Shown here one piece after another: positions 1-6,992 of a stretch of DNA of 64,000 nt. Position 1 is the stretch's first letter. Each line of letters begins with the position of its first letter. This stretch comes from Nocardia fluminea (lineage in GTDB: Bacteria > Actinomycetota > Actinomycetes > Mycobacteriales > Mycobacteriaceae). Both the position numbers and the translations under genes were made by a program. The notes under the pieces were generated by a model, which saw only the letters and a program-made list of their open reading frames with translations, was not told the DNA's origin and made no database searches. Location: positions 124,001 through 188,000 of the forward strand of contig NZ_PJMW01000004.1 in assembly GCF_002846365.1 (NCBI RefSeq), read 5' to 3'.

Positions 1-667
1 GCATCGCGTTCACGGTGCGCGCGGACACCCCGACAGGATCACGCTCGGCGACCGCTTGGCCGGTAGCGACGTACACCCCGCGCCGTGGTCGCTCGATGCT
101 GCCCGCAGCGCGTAGCCGGTCGAGGTACCTGCACCCCTTCTCGCCGAACTCCTCGGCCACCTCGGCGTAGCGCACGCCGTCGGGACGCTCGGCGACGAAC
201 GCCAGCACACGATCCGCGAGTTCCCCTGGCGCGCGCTGGACTTGACGGCCCTCGGTCAGCCGCCAATTCACGAGTTCATCGAGGTGTTCCTTCGTGAGCT
301 TCTGAATGGGCAGCCCACCGAACCGCGTGACGACGGGTTTCAGCGCGTGCTCGTAGCCCTCGCGGGTAACCCGCCGTACGTCGCGGCGACCAGCAAGCCA
401 GGCTGTGAGGTACTCCCCGACTGTGGTTTTCGTGGGCGGGACGTATCGGCCCGCGGCGACTTCGGTTGTGATGCGCCGATACTCGCGGCGGGCCTCGGTC
501 TTACCGGAGTAGGTGAAGCGGCGCCGGTCGCGGGTGCCGTCGGGCTTGGTGCCTACATCGGCGTTGAACCAGTAGGTGACGGTGCCGTTCTTGGCGGTGT
601 GAGTGTTGATCGGCTCGGAACGCCGCGCGCGCTTGTCGGGCTCGGCGTCGCTCCTGGCGCCGGTCAC
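1..667 (-). CDS. int: Tyrosine recombinase (site-specific integrase), 3' end outside window
   Basis: The first 222 codons are visible and the catalytic half lies off the left edge. The N-terminus has a basic arm region (about residues 20-65, with TYWFNADVGTKPDGTRDRRR) typical of arm-DNA-binding domains of actinobacterial integrases. It is followed by a SAM-like core-binding domain (TVGEYLTAWLAGRRDVRRVT, then LPIQKLTKEHLDELVNWRL). Between this part and the usual SARTVNAM helix sits an extra segment of about 65 residues that reads like a winged helix (GVRYAEVAEEFGEKGCRYLD). I chose the GTG at 667 because it overlaps the stop of the XRE gene upstream. Integrase beside repressor and excisionase, with a tRNA fragment at the other end, fits an integrated element. 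The family call is firm; the insert is an inference. Confidence 0.85.
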   Translation of the reverse strand, partial: MTGARSDAEPDKRARRSEPINTHTAKNGTVTYWFNADVGTKPDGTRDRRRFTYSGKTEARREYRRITTEVAAGRYVPPTKTTVGEYLTAWLAGRRDVRRVTREGYEHALKPVVTRFGGLPIQKLTKEHLDELVNWRLTEGRQVQRAPGELADRVLAFVAERPDGVRYAEVAEEFGEKGCRYLDRLRAAGSIERPRRGVYVATGQAVAERDPVGVSARTVNAM

Positions 668-1356
668 CGGGTGGCCTCGTCGCCGTCGCCGTCGCCGTCG
701 GACACGACCATTCCGGCGCGGCGCATGCGGTCCTCGAGCTGCGCCACGTCACCGGCACCCGCACCCCACTGCCACCCGCCCCTGCTCATGAGGCTCCGGA
801 GTTCGGCCATGCCGAGGCTGACTCGCTCGATTGACTCGGTGACCGAGCGTCGCAACTCCCGCTCCGCATTGCTCCGGACACGGTCGCTGATCCATGCATC
901 ACCCATGCCGGAGACGAGTTCGCGCACCCGCTCCCGCTCCCGCGACAGGCGTAGCCGTTCGTTGCTGCCCCTCGGCTCATCCGTGTCGGGCGCGAGGTCT
1001 CCGGCCGTGCTCTCGCCCGAAAACCATTGCACCGCTTGGAAACTCGTCGCCTGCTGATCCGGCCACACCTCGACTGGACCATCGGGGAGTTCGGGATAGA
1101 TCAGTTCGATCGGCGGGACGCCAAGCGCGAGGGCGAGCCGGACCAGCGTCGTCACGGCGGGAACCTCGTAGACGCGCGGCCGATCCCCGGCGGCGCTCTC
1201 CAGATTCGCCAGGACCTCTCGCGACATCCCCGCCTCTCGGCCGAGCTGGAGTTGCGACATACCCGCCTCCTCGCGAGCCTGTCGCACCGCACGCGCGATC
1301 CGTACGAGCGAGTCCCGCTCCCACTGCCGCCAATCGTCGGGCTGTATTTGTGTCAT
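664..1356 (-). CDS. XRE-family (Cro/cI-type) transcriptional regulator
   Basis: 230 residues from ATG 1356. A Cro/cI helix-turn-helix lies at about residues 18-85, with REEAGMSQLQLGREAGMSRE as helices 1-3, and a long charged helical C-terminal part follows (SRERERVRELVSGMGDAW). The gene ends in a GTGA overlap with int, so repressor and integrase are probably co-transcribed. It diverges from the excisionase-like gene at 1526, and the 169-bp gap contains a 14-bp palindrome. The likely job is the switch controlling int/xis expression of the element. An upstream in-frame ATG near 1506 would extend into the divergent promoter and is unlikely. Which sites it binds is not known. Confidence 0.8.
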   Translation of the reverse strand: MTQIQPDDWRQWERDSLVRIARAVRQAREEAGMSQLQLGREAGMSREVLANLESAAGDRPRVYEVPAVTTLVRLALALGVPPIELIYPELPDGPVEVWPDQQATSFQAVQWFSGESTAGDLAPDTDEPRGSNERLRLSRERERVRELVSGMGDAWISDRVRSNAERELRRSVTESIERVSLGMAELRSLMSRGGWQWGAGAGDVAQLEDRMRRAGMVVSDGDGDGDEATR

Positions 1357-1525
1357 TTCCGCACGGTATTCCGTTGATGTCGCACATGTCCAGTGCGTCC
1401 CGGACTGTGCGCGAAAAGGACACGCAGTGCCGTTGATCTTGCGTACGTCCCGGAAGTGCGCGTATGTTGCGTGAATTCCACACGATCGTGTGTATGACTC
1501 ACGCAATCCGGAGGTTCCACGTCAC
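1357..1525. promoter_or_regulatory. Divergent promoter/operator region of the element
   Basis: Intergenic space between the divergent XRE repressor and excisionase-like gene. It contains the perfect palindrome CACACGATCGTGTG at 1479-1492. GGAGG at 1510-1514 is the ribosome binding site of the downstream gene. The palindrome is a plausible repressor operator; binding is inferred from position only. Confidence 0.5.
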
Positions 1526-1729
1526 ATGTCTGCGAAACCGGCCTTGTCCATCCCTGAGCTGACCAGCCCGACAACGGACATGGCTACGGCCGCCGCCGTC
1601 CTGGGCATCGGCCGATCGACTGCCTACTCCTTGGCTGCCGCCGGCGACTTTCCTTGCAAGGTGATCCGAATCGGCACCCGCTACCGCGTCGTCACGGCCG
1701 ACCTGCACCGGCTCCTCGCCATCGCCTGA
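1526..1729 (+). CDS. Helix-turn-helix excisionase-like DNA-binding protein
   Basis: 67 residues. ATG 1526 is preceded by GGAGG. The sequence MATAAAVLGIGRSTAYSLAA followed by GDFPCKVIRIGTRYRVVTAD is the MerR/excisionase-type fold (HTH_17 class): a short helix-turn-helix, then a beta-wing ending in an arginine-rich strand. Small proteins of this kind act as recombination directionality factors or as activators of transfer and replication genes in actinobacterial integrative elements. It diverges from the XRE repressor, the classic arrangement for xis. A second protein of the same fold occurs at 3233, so which one is the true directionality factor is open. Confidence 0.7.
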   Translation: MSAKPALSIPELTSPTTDMATAAAVLGIGRSTAYSLAAAGDFPCKVIRIGTRYRVVTADLHRLLAIA

Positions 1730-1816
1730 CCGACCCACCGACAGAAACGGCCCGGGAGCTGCGCGAACAGCTCACCGGGCCCAGAGACCCACCTCTACCA
1801 GGAAGAAGGTTCCGCG

Positions 1817-2455
1817 ATGAACCCTACCCACCGCCTCACCTGGCCGCTGCTGCTGGCTGCTGTTCTCGTGGCCGTGCTGCGTGTCCTCGCCGCGGCTCGC
1901 CACCGACCGGCCGCCGAGGTCCCCACCCCAGATGAACCGACCAGCTCCGGAGCGCGCGCCCGACTGGTCTCGACCGGCGAGCGCTGCACCGTGCTGACCC
2001 ACCTCGCCGAGGTCGCCGTCGACGGCCTGGCCGACCCCGTAACCGTGGGCCTGGCCGACCTCGAGCGGGACCGCCCCGGCGATACCGGCGTGCAACTGGC
2101 CGCGCTCGAGGTCGGCCACGAAGTGTGGTTCGTCCCGGCGTCGATGCCCGGCACTGCTCGCGTCGGGACCGTGCTACAGATCGCCGAGGGCGGCGCGGTG
2201 CAGCTGCGCGAGCAGTCCGGCGACATCCGATGGACGAACCCCGGCGACGTACTCGAGGTGGTCACCGGCATCGGGCCCGCCGACGAGCAGCAGGAGGGAC
2301 CAACCGCCGCCGCTGTGCGTGACGGGAGAGCCTGCCACCGGTGCAACGAACCGTTCCGGATCGGCAGCGCGTCTCGGCCGGACGGGTTCACCGACCACGG
2401 GCAACTGTTCCGCTGCTCCGACGGGTTCGGCTGCTCGACAAGCGCGGCACGGTGA
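1817..2455 (+). CDS. Membrane-anchored hypothetical protein of the element
   Basis: 212 residues; AGGAAGAAGG lies just upstream of ATG 1817. One N-terminal membrane helix (PLLLAAVLVAVLRVLAAARH) is followed by a soluble region (residues 45-165) rich in valine and acidic residues. The C-terminus carries a short metal-type motif, C-x2-C (CHRC) then C-x5-C (CSDGFGC). It may be anchored with the soluble part inside or outside the cell; the positive residues after the helix suggest the tail is cytoplasmic. I do not recognise the family. Its stop overlaps the GTG of the next small gene, so the two are translationally coupled. Similar small membrane genes lie next to replication or transfer genes in actinobacterial elements, but a role here is not shown. 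Confidence 0.6.
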   Translation: MNPTHRLTWPLLLAAVLVAVLRVLAAARHRPAAEVPTPDEPTSSGARARLVSTGERCTVLTHLAEVAVDGLADPVTVGLADLERDRPGDTGVQLAALEVGHEVWFVPASMPGTARVGTVLQIAEGGAVQLREQSGDIRWTNPGDVLEVVTGIGPADEQQEGPTAAAVRDGRACHRCNEPFRIGSASRPDGFTDHGQLFRCSDGFGCSTSAAR

Positions 2456-2616
2456 TCGGCAACGCCGTCGCCCTGCTCGGTCTCGGCGGGCCGACCGCCT
2501 ATCTGTGCGCGGCCGTAGTCGCGCACGAACTCCGCGAACACCGCCACCGCACGATTGCCGCCGAGCCTCTGAGCCCGGCACGCCGTCCACCGCTCACCGC
2601 TCACCAGGCCGCCTGA
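2452..2616 (+). CDS. Small membrane protein (54 aa)
   Basis: It starts at GTG 2452 inside the stop of the previous gene (GTGA overlap). The first 25 residues are hydrophobic (VALLGLGGPTAYLCAAVVAH) and the rest is basic and proline-rich. No family is recognised. The coupling to the membrane protein upstream and the hydrophobic composition support it as real, but it is short and could be spurious. Confidence 0.45.
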   Translation: MIGNAVALLGLGGPTAYLCAAVVAHELREHRHRTIAAEPLSPARRPPLTAHQAA

Positions 2617-2686
2617 CCTCCCACTGTGACGCCGCCCCGGATTGGGGAATCCGCGGGCGGCACACCAGCCGAAAGGACCACACCCC

Positions 2687-3070
2687 TTGACCACCACCAC
2701 CGCGACGCACACCCACCAGGCACCCGGGCCGGATGCGTCGCGCCGCACGATAGACCACGCGACCGACTGCCCTTTCGCGTGGTGCGTGGCGACCGGCCTG
2801 CCCGACGAGCACGACAGCCTGTGCGAGCCCTACACCCCCGCCACGTTGAGCCTGGCCGCCCTCGCGACCGACCGGGGCACCACTTACCCCGCCGCTGGGT
2901 TCGGCGTCTGCTGGGACCGCAGCGAGGCCGCGCACGAGCCCGCCGCAATCGTGCTGCACATCGTCGGCCCCCGCGACGACTGCGAAGCCGACTTCACCCT
3001 GTCCGAAGCGATCACCCTGCGCGCCCAGCTCGACCGCGCGATCGGGATCGCCACCGGCCTGCGCTCGTGA
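2687..3070 (+). CDS. Hypothetical protein, DUF6907-like
   Basis: 127 residues from TTG 2687, chosen because GAAAGGA lies 9-15 bases upstream and the earlier in-frame start lacks a ribosome binding site. The protein begins with a Thr/His-rich tail, then DCPFAWCVATGLPDEHD and an alpha/beta region ending LTLRAQLDRAIGIATGL. The paired cysteines with His/Asp in the first third and the C-terminal helix resemble small actinobacterial DUF6907 proteins found in integrative elements and prophages. That resemblance is from memory and is weak. No catalytic role can be assigned. Confidence 0.5.
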   Translation: MTTTTATHTHQAPGPDASRRTIDHATDCPFAWCVATGLPDEHDSLCEPYTPATLSLAALATDRGTTYPAAGFGVCWDRSEAAHEPAAIVLHIVGPRDDCEADFTLSEAITLRAQLDRAIGIATGLRS

Positions 3071-3082
3071 CCTTCCGCCGCG

Positions 3083-3114
3083 GCACAGCTGTGCCCGCTC
3101 GTGCACAGCTGTGC
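3083..3114. promoter_or_regulatory. Two tandem identical 12-bp palindromes (operator pair)
   Basis: GCACAGCTGTGC occurs at 3083-3094 and again at 3103-3114, exactly 20 bp apart, about two helical turns. Both lie upstream of the HTH gene at 3233 and the initiator-like gene at 3461. The spacing suits cooperative dimer binding on one face of the DNA. The binding protein is unknown; one of the element's own HTH proteins is the obvious candidate. Confidence 0.6.
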
Positions 3115-3232
3115 TGCAATGGTTCTGAGCCCGTGGCCTCTGTCGTTCAACGGGCTGACCTTCCGCTGGCCTCGGGCCGGGAACCGTACCGCCGTCGCGC
3201 ACCCCGCGGCGGCAGACCTTCCCGGAGCAGCC

Positions 3233-3457
3233 ATGTCCAGCCCTGACACTCCTGACACCCCGCGGCTGTCGCTCGTCCAGGCAGCCGCCCGCTACGGCGT
3301 CTCTGTCGATACGCTGCGCCGCCACATCCGTGCAGGCCGGTTGCCCGCCGTGCGGATCGGGCCGCGCCTGATCCGCGTCGCCATCGCCGACCTCGACGCG
3401 CTCGCCCTGCCGGTAGTCGACGGCGGATCGGCCGGTGCCACGGTCAAGGCGGGCTGA
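3233..3457 (+). CDS. Excisionase-family HTH protein
   Basis: 74 residues; ATG 3233 follows GGAG at 3224-3227. LSLVQAAARYGVSVDTLRRH followed by IRAGRLPAVRIGPRLIRVAI is a textbook MerR/excisionase HTH_17 domain. It ends 3 bases before the initiator-like gene, implying one transcript. In pSAM2-like elements a small HTH protein in this position can activate replication and transfer genes as well as excision. Here it sits directly behind the twin palindromes, which may be its own operator. Confidence 0.75.
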   Translation: MSSPDTPDTPRLSLVQAAARYGVSVDTLRRHIRAGRLPAVRIGPRLIRVAIADLDALALPVVDGGSAGATVKAG

Positions 3458-3460
3458 ACC

Positions 3461-4450
3461 GTGGCCGATCGCAAGCTCGACAAGTTCGCGTGGATGAAAG
3501 CGCTACGCGGCGTGAACATCACGCCCGCCACCTACCGGGTCGCAAGCACCTTGTGCACCTACGCCCGGGCTGATCTGACCAACGCGCGCCCCGGACTCGT
3601 CACGCTCTGCGAAGCGACTTGTCTCACTGAGAAGACCGTCGAGAAGGCGTTGCGAGTGCTCACAGCACGCGGGTGGATTCGCCTTACCGAGCGAGGTGGT
3701 AGCGAACGGGGTGGTCCCCGTCGGGCGAATGTGTACGCGCTGACCTTCCCCGTCGGGAGCGCTCAAAGCTCCGCATCCGAATGCGCCACCGGGGGTACTG
3801 AGTACCCCCGGTCAGAGGTGACGACCGGGGGTAACGATTACCCCCGGTCAATTCCACGACCGGGGGTAATTGACGACCATGACCGGGGGTACTCAGTTCC
3901 ACGACCGGGGGTAATTGACGACCACCGACCGGGGGTACTCACTACCCCCCCATCAGTAAGTACCTATCAGGGAAATACATCAGGGGAGGATCATTCGCCG
4001 GGTCGCGCGGGCGAGGTGGCCTCGACTTCGCCCGTGGACGGAACCGAGATCACCACCCCACCCGATGAACCTCGATCAGACGAACGCACCGGCGACCCCA
4101 CGCAGCCGGGCACCCCAGCGTCGCGTTACTGCGCGCGCCATCCCCTTGGCACCCCGGACGACTGCGGCCAGTGCGCCGAGAGCCGCAAGGCCGTGATCGC
4201 CGCCGAGCTGGCCGCTGTGAAAGCCCGCCGCGCCGAGGGCCTCGCTCGCGCCACCGCCCTGGCCGAGTGCCCGCATTGCGACCAGAACGGCTACCGCGTC
4301 GAGCCCAACCGGTTCTACGCCCTCACCATCGCCGCCGCACGGTGCGACCACACGGCATGGAGCGACGCCGATTGGGACGCACACGTGAGCACCGAGTCAT
4401 CGGAAGCTAGGCAGGCCGCTGCGCGCGCTCAACCGTGGGCGTTCGGGTGA
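3461..4450 (+). CDS. Replication-initiator-like winged-helix protein
   Basis: 329 residues from GTG 3461. Residues about 10-90 form a winged helix-turn-helix of the plasmid Rep / primosome-DnaD type (TPATYRVASTLCTYARADLT, LCEATCLTEKTVEKALRVLT, ARGWIRLTERGG). A low-complexity stretch (about residues 108-165) is encoded by iteron-like DNA repeats. The C-terminal part has a cysteine motif (YCARHPLGTPDDCGQC) and another C-x2-C (CPHCDQNGYRV). An initiator with its origin nested in its own gene is known from actinobacterial integrative elements. No primase or helicase motif is seen. It overlaps the WhiB gene by one base. Initiator function is inferred. Confidence 0.6.
   Translation: MADRKLDKFAWMKALRGVNITPATYRVASTLCTYARADLTNARPGLVTLCEATCLTEKTVEKALRVLTARGWIRLTERGGSERGGPRRANVYALTFPVGSAQSSASECATGGTEYPRSEVTTGGNDYPRSIPRPGVIDDHDRGYSVPRPGVIDDHRPGVLTTPPSVSTYQGNTSGEDHSPGRAGEVASTSPVDGTEITTPPDEPRSDERTGDPTQPGTPASRYCARHPLGTPDDCGQCAESRKAVIAAELAAVKARRAEGLARATALAECPHCDQNGYRVEPNRFYALTIAAARCDHTAWSDADWDAHVSTESSEARQAAARAQPWAFG
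3788..3951. repeat. Iteron-like array inside the initiator gene, candidate replication origin
   Basis: The unit ACCGGGGGTA occurs on the + strand at 3788, 3824, 3859, 3882, 3904 and 3928, and inverted copies end at 3812 and 3848. The first four copies form two 25-bp inverted repeats (3788-3812 and 3824-3848) with arms of 11-12 bases. The later copies are direct repeats 22-24 bp apart with a shared flank AATTGACGACC after two of them, and an imperfect C-run copy closes the array. In the protein this gives repeated RPGVIDDH segments. The pattern is typical of initiator-binding iterons. Confidence 0.7.
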
Positions 4451-4764
4451 TGGCGCGCGGCCGACCGAACAGCGCTGCGCCCGACATCCGCGCACTGCCC
4501 GCCGACCTCGCAGACCCCCGGCTCACCGGTGCCGCGTGTGTCGGCCACGCGGCCCTGTTCGACGCCGAGCACGACGACGAACCCCGCCAGGATCGCAATG
4601 CCCGCCACCGCGATGCCGCCGACATCTGCCAGGGCTGCCCCGTGCTGGTCGCCTGCCACACCGTGGCCGCCGAACTCGGCACCCATGCCGCCGGTGTGTG
4701 GGCGGGTCGAGCACAACGGGCCCGGCGTGGCCGCCCGCCGCGTCCCCCGCCGGGCGCACCCTGA
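4450..4764 (+). CDS. WhiB-family iron-sulfur transcription factor
   Basis: 104 residues. ATG 4450 overlaps the previous TGA (TGATG). Four cysteines at C30, C60, C63 and C69 give the WhiB C...C-x2-C-x5-C cluster ligand pattern, and GVWAGR matches the G[V/I]WGG turn with one substitution; a basic C-terminal tail (RAQRARRGRPPR) follows. WhiB proteins hold a redox-sensitive 4Fe-4S cluster and act with the major sigma factor. Element- and phage-borne WhiB proteins often change host regulation. The usual tryptophan-glycine turn is altered (WAG in place of WGG), which may affect sigma contact. Confidence 0.85.
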   Translation: MARGRPNSAAPDIRALPADLADPRLTGAACVGHAALFDAEHDDEPRQDRNARHRDAADICQGCPVLVACHTVAAELGTHAAGVWAGRAQRARRGRPPRPPPGAP

Positions 4765-4805
4765 CGACCGCCACGGCTGTGGAGCGCCCGCCCGGCTGAA
4801 CGGTC

Positions 4806-4833
4806 GCGCGACAACGCACAGGAGATCAACAAA
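4806..4833. repeat. 28-bp exact direct repeat, copy 1
   Basis: The 28 bases from 4806 (GCGCGACAACGCACAGGAGA, then TCAACAAA) recur exactly at 6121-6148. This copy lies 79 bp before the start of the hypothetical gene at 4912, in an otherwise featureless gap (4765-4911). The flanks of the two copies do not match. Function unknown. Confidence 0.85.
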
Positions 4834-4911
4834 CCGCCGAGCGCCGAGCCGCGCGCCTGGCCCACATCGGCGGGACCCAGCCGCCGCACCGACCGACAGG
4901 AGCACAACACG

Positions 4912-5496
4912 ATGGACCAGACGACCACGGTGAAGCGAACCGCGATCGGGTACCGCCTCGACGGCATCCGCAACGACGGTCGGATCGGCTTCTACGGCGC
5001 ACCCGACGCCGACCCGGTCCGCTGCCCGCGGCTACGAGATCGACCGCGGCTGCCCAGCCGACCGCAGCGCGAGGAACACGGGCGCTGGACCCCCGCAGCG
5101 TTCTGCATCTCCCACGCGCACATCTCGCCCGCCGTGGACTGTGTGTGCGGATGGCGGGTCACTACCGACATGTTCGACCTGGTCGACCTCCCGGACGGGC
5201 CAGGCCTCGACGTGACCATGCAGCGCAACGACAACATCGGTCGCCGCGCCGTGGTGGTGAAGGTCAGTTCGTGGGGGCCGACACTGCCACCGATCCCCGG
5301 CGAAGACCCCGACACCACGGTGCGCACCACCTGGATGAGATTGGAGGAACGGATCTGGATCGACAAGGACGTCCACCGCGACGCGGTGCGGAAAGCTCGA
5401 CGCTGGTACCCGTGGGCGCGCATCGAACGGTTCAGCGATCTCCTCGACCTCGCCGAAGCCCTCGAGGATGAACTCCCCGACGACGAAGCCCTCTAG
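4912..5496 (+). CDS. Hypothetical protein of the element (194 aa)
   Basis: ATG 4912 with GGAG about 10 bases upstream. There are three cysteines in AAFCISHAHISPAVDCVCGW, which with two nearby histidines could form a metal site. A mixed beta region follows, then a helical acidic C-terminus (LLDLAEALEDELPDDEAL). There is no signal peptide or membrane segment, so it is probably cytoplasmic. I do not recognise the family. It is the last of the forward genes in the left half of the element and ends 24 bases from the convergent acetyltransferase gene. Confidence 0.6.
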   Translation: MDQTTTVKRTAIGYRLDGIRNDGRIGFYGAPDADPVRCPRLRDRPRLPSRPQREEHGRWTPAAFCISHAHISPAVDCVCGWRVTTDMFDLVDLPDGPGLDVTMQRNDNIGRRAVVVKVSSWGPTLPPIPGEDPDTTVRTTWMRLEERIWIDKDVHRDAVRKARRWYPWARIERFSDLLDLAEALEDELPDDEAL

Positions 5497-5520
5497 TGGC
5501 CGCGATCTGCCCGGACCTGC

Positions 5521-6054
5521 TCAACGGGTGAACCGGTACATCCGGTGCCCGGTGGCCGGCGCGTCCGGCTCGGCGACGAACCCTGCTGCCTCGGCCACCT
5601 TGCGACTGCCCCCGTTCTCGCTGTCGATACCGGCGAGGAACACCGCGACCTCTGCCAGCTCGGCATGCTCCAGCAGTGCAGGCACCAGGGCTGTCCCTAT
5701 GCGGTCCTCCCAGCAGTCGCGCCGAACGGCGTACATCACCGAGGCGTGGAACGGTGCGGTGTACTCCGCGTCCTCGGGCTGGGTCGCGCCGACGACCGTG
5801 CCCGGGGCCGGGGTGCCGTAGACCGCCGCGCACGCGTAGGCGACCGGCGGCTGTGCCCGATCCTGGTCGCGCACCACAAGCTGGACGGTCCGGACGTGGC
5901 CGCGACGCTGCCCGTCCAGCTCGCTGCGATCACGCGAAGGGGTAGTGACTTTGAAGGTGTCGCCGAGCCAGCGAAGGATCTCGGGATGGCCGATCCACGT
6001 GGCGACCCCCTTCATGTCGTTCTCGGTGGCGAGGATCAAGCTCACGGTGCGCAT
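5521..6054 (-). CDS. GNAT-family N-acetyltransferase
   Basis: 177 residues from ATG 6054. The N-terminus (LILATENDMKGVATWIGHPE, then LRWLGDTFK) and the central strand YAVRRDCWEDRIGTALVPAL match the GNAT fold, where the latter is a poorly conserved acetyl-CoA-binding motif A. IDSENGGSRKVAEAAGF is the motif B region that packs on the coenzyme. The substrate is unknown; cargo acetyltransferases often modify small molecules or proteins. The second 28-bp repeat and a stem-loop sequence lie upstream. The upstream in-frame extension to 6213 covers the repeat and inverted repeat and is probably not coding. Confidence 0.7.
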   Translation of the reverse strand: MRTVSLILATENDMKGVATWIGHPEILRWLGDTFKVTTPSRDRSELDGQRRGHVRTVQLVVRDQDRAQPPVAYACAAVYGTPAPGTVVGATQPEDAEYTAPFHASVMYAVRRDCWEDRIGTALVPALLEHAELAEVAVFLAGIDSENGGSRKVAEAAGFVAEPDAPATGHRMYRFTR

Positions 6055-6120
6055 ACCCCGGATTGTCCGGGCCGTGGCTGTGTTCGACCCGCACCGGGTC
6101 GACCGGCCGACATGCCGAGT

Positions 6121-6148
6121 GCGCGACAACGCACAGGAGATCAACAAA
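6121..6148. repeat. 28-bp exact direct repeat, copy 2
   Basis: Identical to 4806-4833 in the same orientation. It lies 67 bp upstream of the start of the reverse-strand acetyltransferase gene, whereas copy 1 is upstream of a forward gene. Both contain AGGAGATCAAC. It could be a regulator site or a remnant of local duplication. Confidence 0.85.
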
Positions 6149-6192
6149 GCGGCGGCTGAGTTGCGGCCCGCCGCACGCGCCTGAGCGACTGT

Positions 6193-6227
6193 CTGACCCC
6201 CGATAAAATTCACTTATCGGGGGCCAG
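6193..6227. promoter_or_regulatory. Interrupted inverted repeat, terminator or operator
   Basis: CCCCCGATAA at 6197-6206 pairs with TTATCGGGGG at 6214-6223 across a 7-base AT-rich loop, and pairing resumes outside one mismatch (CTG 6193-6195 with CAG 6225-6227). It lies between two reverse-strand transcription units, 30 bp after the stop of the small membrane gene. It has no T tract, so it may end the upstream operon or serve as an operator for the acetyltransferase gene. Confidence 0.55.
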
Positions 6228-6256
6228 AAATGGCGGTCAGAACGGGGTCGGCGGGA

Positions 6257-6427
6257 TCACCACGGCGGCGGTCGGCGGTGACCGCGACGGGCTTCGGTCT
6301 CTGCCTCGAGGCGTGCCCGGATCGCGTCAACCGTGTGCTCTGGCGCGATCGGTTCGGGCCACACGATCGCGCCGAACAGCACGAGCAGCGGCAGACCGAT
6401 CGCGACGGCAAACCCCAGCGCCGTCAT
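6257..6427 (-). CDS. Small membrane protein (56 aa)
   Basis: ATG 6427 shares its A with the TGA of the gene upstream. One membrane helix (LGFAVAIGLPLLVLFGAIVW) is followed by a charged helical tail (VDAIRARLEAETEARRGHRR). Single-pass proteins of this kind are common in actinobacterial integrative elements. No family is recognised. The stop/start overlap and clear hydrophobic profile are the support. Confidence 0.5.
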   Translation of the reverse strand: MTALGFAVAIGLPLLVLFGAIVWPEPIAPEHTVDAIRARLEAETEARRGHRRPPPW

Positions 6428-6885
6428 CACCCGTCCGCCCGCATCCCGATCACGCGTATCGGCAGGGTTTGCCCGTCGCGCTGTTCGGCGGCGGTCAGCC
6501 ACGCGGCCACGTTGTCCAGCGAGCCCGTGACGACCACCCGGAACGGGCTGTACAACTCCCACCCGTACGGCGGTTCGTGCGCCCGGCGGATCGCCATGGA
6601 CCGCAGCGCGGCACGGGCGGTCAGTTCGTCCATGCGGGGCGGTACCGGGCCGCTCATGATGTCCGCGGCTTCGGTTCCCACCGATCGAGCGCGGCGAGTA
6701 GCCGCCGGATCAGTTCGGGTGGTGCGACTTCTACCGGGTGCGGTCGTTTCGTGTGCGGCGTGCGCTGAGGCAGTGTCACGGGTCCCCCTGGTGGGTGTCA
6801 GATCAGTGGCGCCCACCGCCGAAGAGCTTTCGCCATCGTCCCGCAGCTCACTGCGCCCGATGTGTCGAGCAGCGTTGCCCGGCAT
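6427..6885 (-). CDS. Hypothetical protein upstream of the small membrane gene
   Basis: Up to 152 residues. The first 75 are low-complexity and Thr/Arg-rich; the convincing part starts near residue 77 (MSGPVPPRMDELTARAALRS). It ends with a beta-rich segment (YGWELYSPFRVVVTGSLDNV, AAWLTAAEQRDG). No strong ribosome binding site is seen for either ATG 6885 or ATG 6657, so the start is uncertain. It is co-linear with the membrane protein gene, sharing a TGATG junction, and divergent from the XRE/TPR regulator at 6993. I cannot assign a function. Confidence 0.5.
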   Translation of the reverse strand: MPGNAARHIGRSELRDDGESSSAVGATDLTPTRGTRDTASAHAAHETTAPGRSRTTRTDPAATRRARSVGTEAADIMSGPVPPRMDELTARAALRSMAIRRAHEPPYGWELYSPFRVVVTGSLDNVAAWLTAAEQRDGQTLPIRVIGMRADG

Positions 6886-6992
6886 ACCCCGGCGGTGGGG
6901 CTGAGACCAAGCTTTCCGCCGACCAGTGCCAGGTCGAACCGTTCTCCGGCTACAGCGCGTCTACAACTCATCGCGCGACTACCGTGGACTGT

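Noticed and set aside
3788..3951. CRISPR array
   Set aside because: Repeat units are about 10 bases with variable short gaps and both orientations, and they lie inside a coding sequence with no cas genes.
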